From: Verrucomicrobiota bacterium
GTDB taxonomy: Bacteria > Verrucomicrobiota > Verrucomicrobiia > Limisphaerales > Pedosphaeraceae
Assembly (NCBI GenBank): GCA_021325145.1
Contig: JAJPHR010000079.1
Span: 1 to 64,000 of the forward strand
Direction: 5' to 3'
DNA length: 64,000 nucleotides
Numbering within the stretch: position 1 is the stretch's first letter; every line of letters starts with the position of its first letter. Shown in pieces: positions 27,123 to 37,300 of this stretch. The translations under genes were made by a program, and so were the position numbers. Below the pieces are notes generated by a model. The model did not search any database. It saw only the letters and a program-made list of their open reading frames with translations, and was not told where the DNA came from.

Positions 27123-28139
27123 CTATTTAAGCTTCTCCATCCAAGCGAGCAAGAGTTCCCGCTCACGCCCGGGGGTGAGGCCCGATGGTGGGCTGGTGAC
27201 AGACGTATTTTCCGGAGTGTGTTCCCGGTCTGGTAGCAGGATGTCGCTTACGGTTTCGACGAGTGGCCGGCAAACCAAGCCGGACTGGAACGCTCGGCGG
27301 GAGTCGATGCAAAAATGACCGGCATACTCCTTTTCGCTTTCGGGCAGCCATAGCGGCAAATTGGCAAAAGGGGCGACGCCGCGATTCAGCAGGAATTGAG
27401 CGTCAACCCAAGTGAACCGGGCATCGCTCGCGCTGGCGGATTTGCAGGCATCAAGCATCTGTCCAAAAGTCAGCGGACGTTCCGGGCCAGTGGCGTTGAA
27501 ACGGCCCGTTTGCTTTGCCTCGATCATGGTGATGATCCAGCGCGCCAGATCGCGCGCGTCGATTAATTGCATCGGTTTGTCCGGATGCTCCGGCGCCAGC
27601 ACTTCCCCACCCCGGGCGACGCGCCGAACCCAGTAATTGAATCGATTGGTTGGATCAAAAGGGCCGATGATCAAACCGGGCCGGATGTGCAGCACGCGGT
27701 TGGGCATGATTTGTTCCACCGATTCTTCGCAGAGCGCCTTGCGCGCGCCATAAGTAGCCGGATCGCCTGCATCCTCATTCGTGCCGTGCGGCAGCAGAGC
27801 GAGCTTGGCGGACTCGTCAAGGCCAGAATGACTGAAACCGGCGTAAACGGAGATGCTTGAAATGAAGGTATAGTGTTCGACAGAGCCAGCCAGGAGCGCT
27901 GCAGTCACCCGGACTTCTCGGGATACGTAACCGCACGTATCAATCATAGCATCCCACTGGCGGCCTTTGAGCGCGCCAAGATCGCCGGCACGATCACCGC
28001 GCAGCTTTTCGACCTCCGGGAACAATCCCGGGTTGCTCTGCCCGCGATTGAACAAGGTGACCTGATATCCACGCGTGAGCGCATCAGAAACAAGATGGCG
28101 GCCAAGAAAGCGCGTGCCTCCGAGAACGAGGATGTTCAT
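27123..28139 (-). CDS. NAD-dependent epimerase/dehydratase family protein (extended SDR)
   Basis: I chose the ATG at 28139, preceded by AAGGA at good spacing. This gives 338 residues starting MNILVLGGTRFLGRHLV, an extended-SDR Rossmann motif of the GGTRFLG subtype. The catalytic pair lies in YGARKALCE, and downstream RPGLIIGPFDPTNRFNYWVRR and MQLIDARDLARWI match the sugar-nucleotide epimerase/dehydratase group. This subtype includes CSP41-like and reductase-like proteins that lack a defined substrate in bacteria. The gene runs in the same direction as the thioesterase gene upstream (59 bases away). Confidence 0.85.
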   Translation of the reverse strand: MNILVLGGTRFLGRHLVSDALTRGYQVTLFNRGQSNPGLFPEVEKLRGDRAGDLGALKGRQWDAMIDTCGYVSREVRVTAALLAGSVEHYTFISSISVYAGFSHSGLDESAKLALLPHGTNEDAGDPATYGARKALCEESVEQIMPNRVLHIRPGLIIGPFDPTNRFNYWVRRVARGGEVLAPEHPDKPMQLIDARDLARWIITMIEAKQTGRFNATGPERPLTFGQMLDACKSASASDARFTWVDAQFLLNRGVAPFANLPLWLPESEKEYAGHFCIDSRRAFQSGLVCRPLVETVSDILLPDREHTPENTSVTSPPSGLTPGRERELLLAWMEKLK

Positions 28140-28198
28140 GACATTCCTTGAAGGGCTCGAGACACAGTGCGCCAAAACACCTTCGTCATTGGGGGTGG

Positions 28199-28618
28199 TT
28201 ATGCCACGGAGTCGAGATACGGTTGGAGCGATCTGACCAGTTCCTCCGGGAGGCGTTTGGGTTTTTCGTCGATCGTGGTGCAGACGTGATGTGTTTCAGC
28301 TTCGAGGATCAGTGTGTCGGCCTGGTTGCGGATGCGGTACGCAAAACTGAGCCGAATGCGTTCGGCGGCGGTGGGCCAGAGCTCGATGGCCAGAAGGTCG
28401 TCATAACGCGCGGGGGATTTGTAGCGGGCGCGGCATTCGATGACAGGGAAGATGGTGTCCTGCTGCTGCCATTGCAGAAAGGCAAGGCCCAGGTGGCGAA
28501 AGAATTCTCCGCGCGCAGTTTCGAGGAGATCGAAATAACGCGAATAATAGATGTGATTGCCGACGGTGCAATCGGCGTAGGTGACGCGATGCGTGTGAAC
28601 GAACTTGCGAGCAGCCAC
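28199..28618 (-). CDS. Acyl-CoA thioesterase, YbgC/4HBT hot-dog family
   Basis: The preferred start is the GTG at 28618, giving 139 residues beginning VAARKFVHTHRVTYADC. The frame is open for 22 more codons, but these are encoded by a dispersed repeat and are not part of the fold. The motif YADCTVGNHIYYSRYFDLLETARGEF contains the Asp and long central helix of 4HBT hot-dog thioesterases, and this size is normal for the family. It likely hydrolyses acyl-CoA or 4-hydroxybenzoyl-CoA-like thioesters in the cytoplasm. The physiological substrate cannot be inferred from the neighbours. Confidence 0.85.
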   Translation of the reverse strand: MAARKFVHTHRVTYADCTVGNHIYYSRYFDLLETARGEFFRHLGLAFLQWQQQDTIFPVIECRARYKSPARYDDLLAIELWPTAAERIRLSFAYRIRNQADTLILEAETHHVCTTIDEKPKRLPEELVRSLQPYLDSVA

Positions 28619-28637
28619 GCGCCGAGTGTGCCGGGGA

Positions 28638-28671
28638 AAACACCAAACACCAAGCTCCAAACACCAGAAAA
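28638..28671. repeat. Dispersed 'CCAAACACCAG' repeat, copy 2
   Basis: These 34 bases are identical to 10338-10371. As there, the repeat lies just before the start of a minus-strand gene (the thioesterase) and creates a false N-terminal extension. Both flanks continue with looser copies of the same C/A-rich unit. Confidence 0.65.
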
Positions 28672-28887
28672 GCTCCAGGAACAAAACTCCAAACGTGCTG
28701 ATGCGGAATGGCCGCCAATTCTGTCACCAAAGGCGGCAGAGATTGGGAAGTGGCCTGTTGGCCAAGGGGTTCGGCAAGCAAAAATTGGCTTTCGGAAATG
28801 GGATTTTGGAGAATGAAAGAATTGTAATATGTATCAATTCCGCAAACAAAAAGTTGCGCCATGGGGGAATGAAGGTATGTTAGCCAT

Positions 28888-29094
28888 ATGGATTGGCAGC
28901 AGATGGTTTCCTTGGGAATTGTTGGGGCGGCCGCCGCGCTCCTGCTATGGGGCAGGTTCCGGGTGCGGAAGTTCAGCCTGCAACGGGACACGCACTGCGG
29001 CTGTTCGGCTGTTGGTCCGAGTACGTTGCAAAGTTCGCTGGTATTCCGAGCGCGGCGCGGAGAGCGACCCCAGATCACTCTGAAAATGAGATGA
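28888..29094 (+). CDS. Small membrane protein with HCGC motif
   Basis: The 68-residue protein starts MDWQQMVSLGIVGAAAALLLWG. A single transmembrane helix (about residues 6-22) is followed by a basic stretch (RFRVRKFSLQRD) and a THCGC motif near residue 38, then a basic tail. The ATG has an upstream AAGG. The pattern recalls small FeoB-associated Cys-rich membrane proteins, but no FeoB gene is near and the resemblance is loose. The two Cys could bind metal or form a disulphide. It is likely genuine because length, start and hydrophobicity pattern are all coherent. Confidence 0.65.
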   Translation: MDWQQMVSLGIVGAAAALLLWGRFRVRKFSLQRDTHCGCSAVGPSTLQSSLVFRARRGERPQITLKMR

Positions 29095-29151
29095 TTTCGA
29101 TGAAGCCGCACTTGCAGAACTCCGGAAGTTAAGTTAATTTCAACCCTTATC

Positions 29152-29568
29152 ATGGCCATGTGCAAAGTTAGCGCGTCGGTGCATTTCGTGGGTCACAAAG
29201 TAATGGGCGCCCACGAAACCACTTCCAAAGTTGATTGGGTGCCCAACACCGACATATATGCGACGGATGACGGGCTGGTGATCAAGGTGGAACTGGCGGG
29301 GATGCGGAGCGAGAACCTCCAGATCATCGTGGAGGGCAATTGGCTGCGCATTACCGGCCAGCGTCCGGATGGGTGCCGGGCGAAAAAATTCAGCTTTTTG
29401 GCGATGGAAATCGATTATGGCCCTTTCGAAAAGGTAGTGGAAGTGCCCTCAGGGTATGATTTAAGCCAGGCCAAAGCTTCGTACGCGAACGGCTTCCTGC
29501 GGGTGGATGTGCCGGTATTGGCGCCGGCTCCGGTGAAACACACCAAGCTGATCGTCACGGCCAAGTAA
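29152..29568 (+). CDS. Hsp20/alpha-crystallin family small heat-shock protein
   Basis: The 138-residue protein contains an alpha-crystallin domain: VDWVPNTDIYATDDGLVIKVELAGM near residue 26, WLRITGQRP, and the conserved YANGFLRVDVPV near the C-terminus. Small Hsps bind unfolding proteins in an ATP-independent manner. The N-terminal arm is short. Start choice: ATG at 29152, with ATG at 29158 as an alternative. It lies 37 bases upstream of lon, so a shared stress-inducible transcript is plausible. No CIRCE element was seen. Confidence 0.9.
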   Translation: MAMCKVSASVHFVGHKVMGAHETTSKVDWVPNTDIYATDDGLVIKVELAGMRSENLQIIVEGNWLRITGQRPDGCRAKKFSFLAMEIDYGPFEKVVEVPSGYDLSQAKASYANGFLRVDVPVLAPAPVKHTKLIVTAK

Positions 29569-29605
29569 GTATTTCTGAATCTTTTGGGGCGGGGCAGCAT
29601 CTAAT

Positions 29606-32023
29606 ATGGGAAATGATGCAACCATGACTTCTCCCGATACCGAATTCATAAGCATTTTAGGAGCAACATCTGGCGGTGGGGAAACAACCCCGCCCCGGAT
29701 TTCCTCACGCTCTTTGCCGGACGTACTTCCAATCCTGGGGCTGTCCGACATCGTGATTTTTCCAGGGATGGTTGCGCCTTTGCTGGTCGAGAACGCCCAG
29801 AGCATCCATTTGATCGACGACGTCGTAGGGGGCGACCGTTTGTTGGGGGTGGCGTTGCAACGCCGTCCCGAGGTGGAGAATCCGCTGCCGGAGGACATGT
29901 ACGAAGTGGGTTGCGCAGCCCGGGTCTTGAAGATGCTGAAGTTTCCGGACAACACCGTGCGCGTGCTGGTGGAGGGCTTGTGGCGGATTCGGATCAAGGG
30001 ATACGAGACTCAGACGCCATACCTGAAGGCGAAGATCGAAGTTTGGAAGGACGTCAAGGATGACACGATCGAGCTGGCGGCGTTGACACGCAACGCTCAC
30101 GCGCAGTTTCAGGAAATCATCAAGCTTTCGCCGGCGATGGCGGACCAGGTCAAGATTGCGGCGTTGAACACGGAGGACCCGGGGCACCTGACGGACTTGA
30201 TCGTGGTCAATTTGAATCTGAGCCTGGAGGAGCGCCAGCAAATGCTGGAAACCAACTCGGTCCGGGAACGATTGACCCGCCTCCTGCCGATGCTCAATCG
30301 CGAGCACGAAGTGCTGACGTTGAGCTCGAAAATCCAGACCGACGTCGCCAGTTCGATGTCCAAGAGCCAGCGGGATTTCTTTTTGCGGGAGCAAATGCGG
30401 GCGATTCAACGGGAGCTGGGTGAAGGCGACATTACCGCGACCGAAATCAAGAATTTGCGGGAGCAGATCGACAAGGCCGAGTTGCCGGATGAGGCGAAGA
30501 AAGTTGCGGTGCAGGAAGTGGAGCGCTTGCAGCAGATGTCGCCGGCCATGGCGGAATACGGTGTGACACGGCATTACCTGGATTGGATCCTGAATCTTCC
30601 GTGGAGCAAGTTGACGGATGACAAGCTGGATCTGAACGTCGCGAAAAAGGTGTTGGATGAGCAGCACTTCGGCCTGACGAAGGTTAAGGACCGATTGCTC
30701 GAGTTCCTCGCGGTCATCAAATTGAGGAAGCAGATCAAGGGGCCGATTCTCTGCCTGGTGGGACCGCCAGGGGTCGGCAAGACTTCGCTCGGCAAAAGCG
30801 TGGCGGATGCGTTGGGGCGGAAGTTCGCGCGCATCGCGCTGGGCGGGATGCGGGATGAAGCGGAGATTCGCGGGCATCGGCGCACTTACGTGGGCGCGCT
30901 GCCGGGGCGAATTCTTTACGCTTTGCGTCGCGCCGAAAGCAAGAACCCGGTGATTCTGCTGGATGAAATTGACAAGGTGGGCTCGGATTTCCGGGGCGAT
31001 CCGGCCTCGGCGCTGCTGGAAGTGCTCGATCCGGCGCAGAACAACACGTTCACCGATCATTACCTGGACCTGCCGTTCGATCTCTCACGGGTGTTGTTCA
31101 TCACCACCGCGAACTGGCTGGACCCGATTCATCCGGCCTTGCGGGACCGGCTCGAGGTGATCGAGTTGCCCGGTTATACGGAAACCGAGAAGTTGGAGAT
31201 TGCGAAACGCTACCTGGTGCCGCGCCAGTTGGAGGAGAATGGATTGACCCGGCAGAATTTCAAAATGCCGGACGCAGCCATCCGCCGGTTGATCCAGGAC
31301 TTCACGCGCGAAGCCGGCGTGCGACAGTTGGAGCGCGAACTTGCCGCGCTCATGCGGAAGGCGGCCCTGAAAATCGTCAAACAGAACGGAGAGGCCAAGC
31401 AATTAGTGCTGAAGCCGGAATCGCTTTCGGAATATCTCGGTCCCGTGCGCAACTTTTCCGAGACTGCGGAGAAAATCACGGAAAACGGGATTGCGACCGG
31501 GCTGGCGTGGACGCCAGTGGGCGGCGAGATTCTGTTCATCGAAGCGACCCGGATGCCGGGGAAAGGCGCGTTGATTTTGACGGGCTCGTTGGGAGAGGTG
31601 ATGAAGGAGAGCGCGCAGACGGCGTTGAGTTATTTGCGCAGCCAGGCCAAGGCGTTGGGAATCGATCTGAGCGATTACGCAAAGTGGGACATTCACATCC
31701 ACGTGCCCGCGGGGGCGACCCCCAAGGACGGGCCGAGCGCCGGTGTGACGATTGTGGCGGCGCTGGCATCGCTGCTGATGAAGCGGCGGGTGCGGTCAGA
31801 CCTGGCCATGACGGGCGAAATCAGCCTCCGAGGCCGGGTGTTGCGCGTGGGCGGCATAAAGGAGAAGGTGCTGGCGGCGGCGCGTTTCGGATTGAAGACC
31901 GTGATATTGCCGGACCAAAACCGCCAGGATTGGGAGGAAGTGCCGGAGGAAGTGCGCAAGAAAATGAAGGTGCATTTCGTGGGCCACATTTCCGAGTTGG
32001 TGCCGATGGTGTTGAAGAAATGA
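29606..32023 (+). CDS. lon: ATP-dependent Lon protease
   Basis: The 805-residue protein has the full Lon architecture. An N-terminal substrate-binding LAN domain (LPILGLSDIVIFPGMVAPL, about residues 40-230) and a coiled-coil linker come first. The AAA+ module follows, with the P-loop GPPGVGKTS at residues 386-394, GGMRDEAEIRGHRRTYVGALPG and the Walker B segment ILLDEIDKVG. The C-terminal peptidase has the catalytic Ser in PKDGPSAGVT (Ser711) and the Lys in GGIKEKVLAA. It degrades misfolded and regulatory proteins in the cytoplasm. Its length is normal. It follows an Hsp20 gene, consistent with a proteostasis unit. Confidence 0.97.
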   Translation: MGNDATMTSPDTEFISILGATSGGGETTPPRISSRSLPDVLPILGLSDIVIFPGMVAPLLVENAQSIHLIDDVVGGDRLLGVALQRRPEVENPLPEDMYEVGCAARVLKMLKFPDNTVRVLVEGLWRIRIKGYETQTPYLKAKIEVWKDVKDDTIELAALTRNAHAQFQEIIKLSPAMADQVKIAALNTEDPGHLTDLIVVNLNLSLEERQQMLETNSVRERLTRLLPMLNREHEVLTLSSKIQTDVASSMSKSQRDFFLREQMRAIQRELGEGDITATEIKNLREQIDKAELPDEAKKVAVQEVERLQQMSPAMAEYGVTRHYLDWILNLPWSKLTDDKLDLNVAKKVLDEQHFGLTKVKDRLLEFLAVIKLRKQIKGPILCLVGPPGVGKTSLGKSVADALGRKFARIALGGMRDEAEIRGHRRTYVGALPGRILYALRRAESKNPVILLDEIDKVGSDFRGDPASALLEVLDPAQNNTFTDHYLDLPFDLSRVLFITTANWLDPIHPALRDRLEVIELPGYTETEKLEIAKRYLVPRQLEENGLTRQNFKMPDAAIRRLIQDFTREAGVRQLERELAALMRKAALKIVKQNGEAKQLVLKPESLSEYLGPVRNFSETAEKITENGIATGLAWTPVGGEILFIEATRMPGKGALILTGSLGEVMKESAQTALSYLRSQAKALGIDLSDYAKWDIHIHVPAGATPKDGPSAGVTIVAALASLLMKRRVRSDLAMTGEISLRGRVLRVGGIKEKVLAAARFGLKTVILPDQNRQDWEEVPEEVRKKMKVHFVGHISELVPMVLKK

Positions 32024-32183
32024 AACCGGCCCGCAGATTCGGATATTCAGCCAAGGTTCTTGTCCGGCGGGACATCCGAAAATAGCCCGGCGATTTATCG
32101 GTGGGTCGGCGGTTGTAAGAAGTTCAATAGGCCCCAAAAGGGCGAAAGAAAACGTCCGACAGCACTGAGGCTTGGAGAAGTAT

Positions 32184-32975
32184 ATGCGCGTTGGAAACCT
32201 TATCGTAACACTACCGCTTAGCCTGGCCCTGGTCATTTTTGTTGCGGCGGACGGGGCCCGGGCGCAAGCGTTGCCGTCCACGGAGCAGGAGAACGATATT
32301 TCACCGACGGGGCCCGAGGCGGGGAAGGCGTTGGCGGCGGAATTGAGCAATTTGCGGCTGGAGGAAAATGCCAAAGGCATTTTGAAAATCCGCGGGCGCG
32401 ACCATAAGGTGACCGAGATTCCGATCAGGGCCCAGCCCGTGTCCGGGGAGGCGCAGTGGAAAATGGTCTATCTGGCGAGCGCCACCAATGACCGTGGCGC
32501 GGAGCAACTGACGGTGGTTCACACGACCAACGGCCCGAACCAATATTTATTCGCACGGGCGCCATCGCCCGGCGCGCCGATTGGAGAGCCGAAAGTATTG
32601 ACGGGCGCGCAGGCGGACATCCCACTGGCAGGCTCGGATTTCTGGCTGGCAGACCTGGGCTTTGAGTTTTACCACTGGCCGCAGCAAATCCGCCATAAAG
32701 GGGAATTGCGGCGGGGCCGTTCCTGCTTCGTGTTGGAGAGCATCAATCCCAACGCCAAGCCGGGAGAATACGCGCGAGTGGTAAGCTGGATCGACAAGGA
32801 GAGCGGCGCGCCAATCGAGGCGGAGGCATACGGGACGGATGGGAAACTGCTGAAACAATACGAACTGGGGGCGGTGCAAAAGATCGACGGCCGTTACGAG
32901 GTCAAGGACTTGAAAATGAGCAATCGCGAGAACGCGACGCGGACGACGTTAGAGTTTGAGTTAGAGCAACAGTAA
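32184..32975 (+). CDS. Outer-membrane lipoprotein-sorting-like protein (LolA/LolB fold suspected)
   Basis: The ATG at 32184 has a GGAG motif 5-8 bases upstream; a TTG four codons earlier is less likely. The product is 263 residues with a signal peptide (LIVTLPLSLALVIFVAADGARA). The mature part has many short beta strands and a central SDFWLADLGFEFYHWPQQ block, followed by RGRSCFVLES and RVVSWIDKESGAPIEAEAY. Both are typical of proteins annotated as 'outer membrane lipoprotein-sorting protein' in this phylum. The exact role is inferred from that pattern only. The lipid-carrying LolA function is not proven. Confidence 0.75.
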   Translation: MRVGNLIVTLPLSLALVIFVAADGARAQALPSTEQENDISPTGPEAGKALAAELSNLRLEENAKGILKIRGRDHKVTEIPIRAQPVSGEAQWKMVYLASATNDRGAEQLTVVHTTNGPNQYLFARAPSPGAPIGEPKVLTGAQADIPLAGSDFWLADLGFEFYHWPQQIRHKGELRRGRSCFVLESINPNAKPGEYARVVSWIDKESGAPIEAEAYGTDGKLLKQYELGAVQKIDGRYEVKDLKMSNRENATRTTLEFELEQQ

Positions 32976-33063
32976 AGTCTTCTTAAAGCGGATAGCGAGG
33001 ATACACCCGACGGCTTGGCCCCTTTCCCCGATCCTTGGATTTCACCTTGCCTCTCCCACGTGA

Positions 33064-33579
33064 ATGGTCAAACTTGGCTGCGGAATGTGGAAAACCCTGA
33101 TGCGGCGGCGATATGCTTATTTTTTCCTGGTGGCAATGCTCCTGTTCGCCATCTCCGTCGTCATCATCCTGTTAATACAGCTCTCTCGCAAACCAACTTC
33201 CACCCCTGCCAGCGTCGCTCGGAACACCAACGGCCTGGCCATGCCAATTCCAACCGCCGTTTCAGGTCTGGTGGTCGAGGCTAAATCCTACGTCAAGGGC
33301 GGCATCGGCATTGAATTAAAGGCCGGTTCGAACGGGTTTCCGATGGTGGTACACGTGATACCAGGCTCTCCGGCGGCTTTGGGAGGATTGCAGGCAAACG
33401 ACGTCATCTTGCAAGCGGATAACCAGTCGCTCGCCGGGCTTCCCCTGCTTCAAGCCGTAGAACGCATCCGGGGATTTCGCGGCACCTCCGTGCAGGTGGC
33501 GATCCTCAGAGGCAGCGACACCAATCCCGTGGTCTTCACCATCCATCGAGCCTCCTTTCACAATCTGGGCGTAAAGTGA
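33064..33579 (+). CDS. Membrane-anchored PDZ-domain protein
   Basis: The 171-residue protein begins with a positive patch and one transmembrane helix (YAYFFLVAMLLFAISVVIILLI, about residues 18-40). A linker is followed by a single PDZ domain (about 75-165) with the carboxylate-binding loop GIGIELKAGSNGF and the typical GSPAALGGLQANDVILQADNQ segment. There is no protease domain, so it probably scaffolds or regulates membrane partners. Its stop overlaps the GTG start of the LysE-type exporter (GTGA), so the two are translationally coupled. Confidence 0.82.
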   Translation: MVKLGCGMWKTLMRRRYAYFFLVAMLLFAISVVIILLIQLSRKPTSTPASVARNTNGLAMPIPTAVSGLVVEAKSYVKGGIGIELKAGSNGFPMVVHVIPGSPAALGGLQANDVILQADNQSLAGLPLLQAVERIRGFRGTSVQVAILRGSDTNPVVFTIHRASFHNLGVK

Positions 33580-34193
33580 AATTGAGTTTTTTTCTTAAAG
33601 GCATGGCCATCGGCTTCTCCATCGCCGCTCCCGTGGGTCCCATTGGAGTTCTGTGCATTCGCCGCTCGTTGACGGACGGACGGCTGCCCGGCTTCGTCAC
33701 TGGCCTCGGTGCGGCCACAGCCGATGCCGTTTACGGTTGCATCGCCGGCTTCGGCCTCACGGCAGTTTCGGGATTTCTCGTCGGTCAAAAGTTTTGGCTT
33801 GGGCTTGTGGGCGGGCTCTTTCTCTGCTGGCTCGGCGTCCGCACGCTCGCGAGCAAGCCCGCGCAACAAGCCGCGCCGGTCCGGGCCGCCGATCTGTCGT
33901 CTGCCTATTTCTCAACGTTCCTGCTGACCCTGACGAATCCCATGACCATTCTCTCGTTCGTTGCCGTTTTCGCGGGTTTCGGCCTCGGCACGTCCTCGAG
34001 TTATTTGAATGCCGGCGCCCTGGTCCTGGGTGTGTTTACCGGCTCGGCCCTCTGGTGGTTTATCTTGAGCGGCAGCGTCGGCTGGTTCCGGTCCCGAATT
34101 GATTCCGGTTGGACATCGATAATAAACCGCCTCTCTGGCTGCCTGATCCTCGCCTTCGGAATCTACGCGCTCTCGACCCTGTTCAAGCGCTGA
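33576..34193 (+). CDS. LysE family amino-acid exporter
   Basis: The 205-residue integral membrane protein starts at a GTG and carries the LysE signature GFSIAAPVGPIGVLCIRRSL, with about six hydrophobic helices. A conserved LTNPMTILSFVAVFAGFG segment lies mid-protein. The family exports basic or neutral amino acids and homoserine lactone-type compounds; the substrate is not readable here. The start overlaps the PDZ gene stop by four bases, an arrangement that suggests functional linkage. Confidence 0.88.
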   Translation: MKLSFFLKGMAIGFSIAAPVGPIGVLCIRRSLTDGRLPGFVTGLGAATADAVYGCIAGFGLTAVSGFLVGQKFWLGLVGGLFLCWLGVRTLASKPAQQAAPVRAADLSSAYFSTFLLTLTNPMTILSFVAVFAGFGLGTSSSYLNAGALVLGVFTGSALWWFILSGSVGWFRSRIDSGWTSIINRLSGCLILAFGIYALSTLFKR

Positions 34194-34385
34194 TAAAGAC
34201 AAAACGCGTTGTGGGAGTGCCTGCTCATTAACCCCGTTGAAAACGAAGGCTCAATGAGAAGGACTCGGCCACGGGCTAAAACTGAGCCGTGTCCACAGCA
34301 AAATTCCCGCCAACTTTTCCTTGAAAAGGCAGCGCGCTCATGATACCAACGCTCGTTCTCAAAGAGTCCTCGGGTAATCCTTTTT

Positions 34386-37300
34386 ATGGAAACGCAGAAG
34401 CTGGGTCGTTCCTTCTCCTTCATCGTGCCTGCAAGCCGTTCGTTCAAAGCCAGGGGCGTCATCTTGTCATCCTGCATTGCGCTCATGCTGGGCTCGCTTT
34501 CCGCATCCGCCGCCATCTTGAGTTGGTCTGGCGGGAGCTCGACGGGGTCCACCTGGAACGATAGCGCGAACTGGGGTTTCGTAGGTACGCCCACGAACGG
34601 TGACACGCTGATTTTCTCGGGTGGCCAGCCACGGCTGGCCAACAGCAATAATATCCCCGGCCTCACTCTGAACCAAATCCGGTTCGTCGGCGTGGGCGGC
34701 GGTTACGTCATCACCGGCCAGGGTTTTACTGTGACCAACAATATTGAGGCCACGAATACTTCCGGCGTGGGCAATATCATCTCCAACAACATCGTCCTGG
34801 GAACAACAGGCGATTTTGTGGTGGACGTCGGCGGCGGAGCCGTGTTGACGCTGGGAGGAATCCTTTCGGGCAGCGTCGGCCTGGTCAAAACCGGGTTCGG
34901 CATACTGATTCTCGCTGGCCCGCAATCCAACACCTACGGCGGGACCACCACGGCGATTGCCGGACAGCTTCAACTTGCCAAGAACGGAGGCGTTCTGACC
35001 GCCACTGCCATTCCCGGCAACCTCCTCGTCGGCGACGGCACCGGTACTGCCCTGGTTCAGTACATTTTCAACAACCAAATCGCAGACACTGCGAATGTCA
35101 CTGTCAACAACGGCTCCAAGTATGATTTGAACAATCAACTCGACACCATCGGAACCAACCTCACCCTCATAGGCGCGGCCACTGTGAACATCGCCTCCGG
35201 GGGTTTGACCATGAGTGCTCCAAACACCATCACGGCCACTGGACTCAGCGTGGCGACGATCTCCGGTAACAGCTTCCTCCAACTCGGCGCGGGACCCTGC
35301 TCGATGAACATTGGCGAAACCTTGGCCATCTCTGCGGGCATCTTTGGCAGCGCCAGCATCACCAAAACCGGGTCCGGCAATTTGATATTAATGGGTTCGA
35401 ATGGCTACACTGGACTGACCACGCTCAGCCAGGGATGGCTCTGGGCCTCGAATTCGCTCGCGTTGGGCACGACCAATGGCGGGACAGTCGTCAGTAACGG
35501 GGCGACACTCGTGCTCGAGGGCGGCATTGGCATTACGAACGAGCCCCTGACTCTCAACGGACCCGGTGAACCCAATTGGGCGGCATTGGACATTGAAAGT
35601 GGGGATACGAACACTTGGGCCGGTCCAATCACCCTCAACGCAGACAGCACTTTCGGGGTTTTCATTCCGGGGGCCAAATTGCGGATCACCGGCCCCATCA
35701 GCGGTCCAGGCGGGCTGAGCCAAATCTATCCTGGCGGCGGCACAGTGCGGCTCGAGGGCACGAATTTCAACACCTATGCCGGCCTGACCGTTGCCGGCGG
35801 CGGCACGCTGGAATTAGCCATCACCAATGGGACATTCGGCGCAGCCATTCCCAATTCACTGGTGGTGAGCACCAACGCCACAGTCCGCCTTTTCAACAGT
35901 TGGCAGCTCTATCAGCCAAGCAAGTCCAGCTCGTACTCGCTAACGATGTATCCCGGTTCCCTCTTTGACACCGCCGGTAACAGCGAGTGGATTGGGCCCT
36001 TGAGCATCATGGACGCGCAGATCACCACTGGTATTGGCGTGCTTTACCTCAACGACGACATCACCGTCGTTTCCAACAGTTTCGGACCTTCGGTGATCTC
36101 GGGAAATGTCCAACTCTTCACCTCCACTCACACCATCACTAATACGGGCCATGTTTTCTCGCCCGATTTGGTCTTCAACGCGAATATCGGCAGCAGCGGG
36201 TTACTCGGCATAATCAAAACCGGGGATGGGGAGGTCAGCCTCGGCGGGACGAACAGTTCCTTTACGGGACCAGTAACTGTAAATAATGGCAGTCTGTGGC
36301 TTCAAAGTTCAAACGCCCTGGGTGCCTCGACTAATATCACGGTCAACTCCGGCGGCACGCTCTTCCTGAACGGCACCCTGACCATGGCCCCAAAAGCGTT
36401 GAGCCTGAGCGGCGGCGGTTGGGGCGGCGGCGGCGCGCTGCTCGACAACAACGGGAGCAGCTTCTGGCCGGGAGACATCACGCTCGCGTCAAACACCGTG
36501 ATCAACACACTCACCCCCTACAACCTGACTCTGGGCGGAGGCATCAGCGGGCTGGGCGGCGTCACTTTCAATGGCACCGGGACAGTCACTTACAGTGGTT
36601 CATCCGTTAATAACTACGCCGGCGTTACCACAGTTAACAGCGGGACTTTGCAGTTAGGCAAAATTGGGTTTGACCGCGCCATTCAAAACGCCCTGGTCAT
36701 TGGCGATGGCACTGGTGGGCCGAACGCGGATGTGGTCAGGCTGCTAAGCCTCAACCAAATCGCCAACACTGCCACTGTTACGGTCAACAGTTCCGGTTTG
36801 CTGGATGAAAACGGATCTTTGGAGGGGATTGGTGGTCTTAATGGTAATGGAAATGTTATCGTGTCGGGGTTTGATTTGGTCTTGTTTGGCAGCGGTTCCT
36901 ATCAATTTGACGGTGTCATCTCCGGCAACGGGCAGGTCGAGGTGTTCAACTCCAGCACCAACGTCTTTAACGGCAACAACACTTACACCGGTCTGACCAT
37001 TCTGGACGCTGGCGTTTTGCGCGTAAACGGATCTCAACCTCAAAGCTCGGTCACCGTGGCAAGTAGCGCCACCCTGGGTGGCTCGGGCACCGTTGGCTCC
37101 GTGACCAACTCCGGCACCCTGTCACCCGGCGCCGATCCCGGCGTGCTTACCACCGGCATGCTCACCACGAGCAATCTCATCTTCACCGGCACCGGGAAAC
37201 TCATCGCCAAACTGAACGGCCCCATTCCCGGTGCCAACTACAACCAACTCAACGTTCGGGGCAATGTCGCCCTCTCCAACGCCACGCTGCAGGTGACCGA

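Noticed and set aside
29705-31060. Antisense frame across lon.
   Set aside because: It is a shadow of the lon reading frame; Lon motifs on the plus strand are complete.
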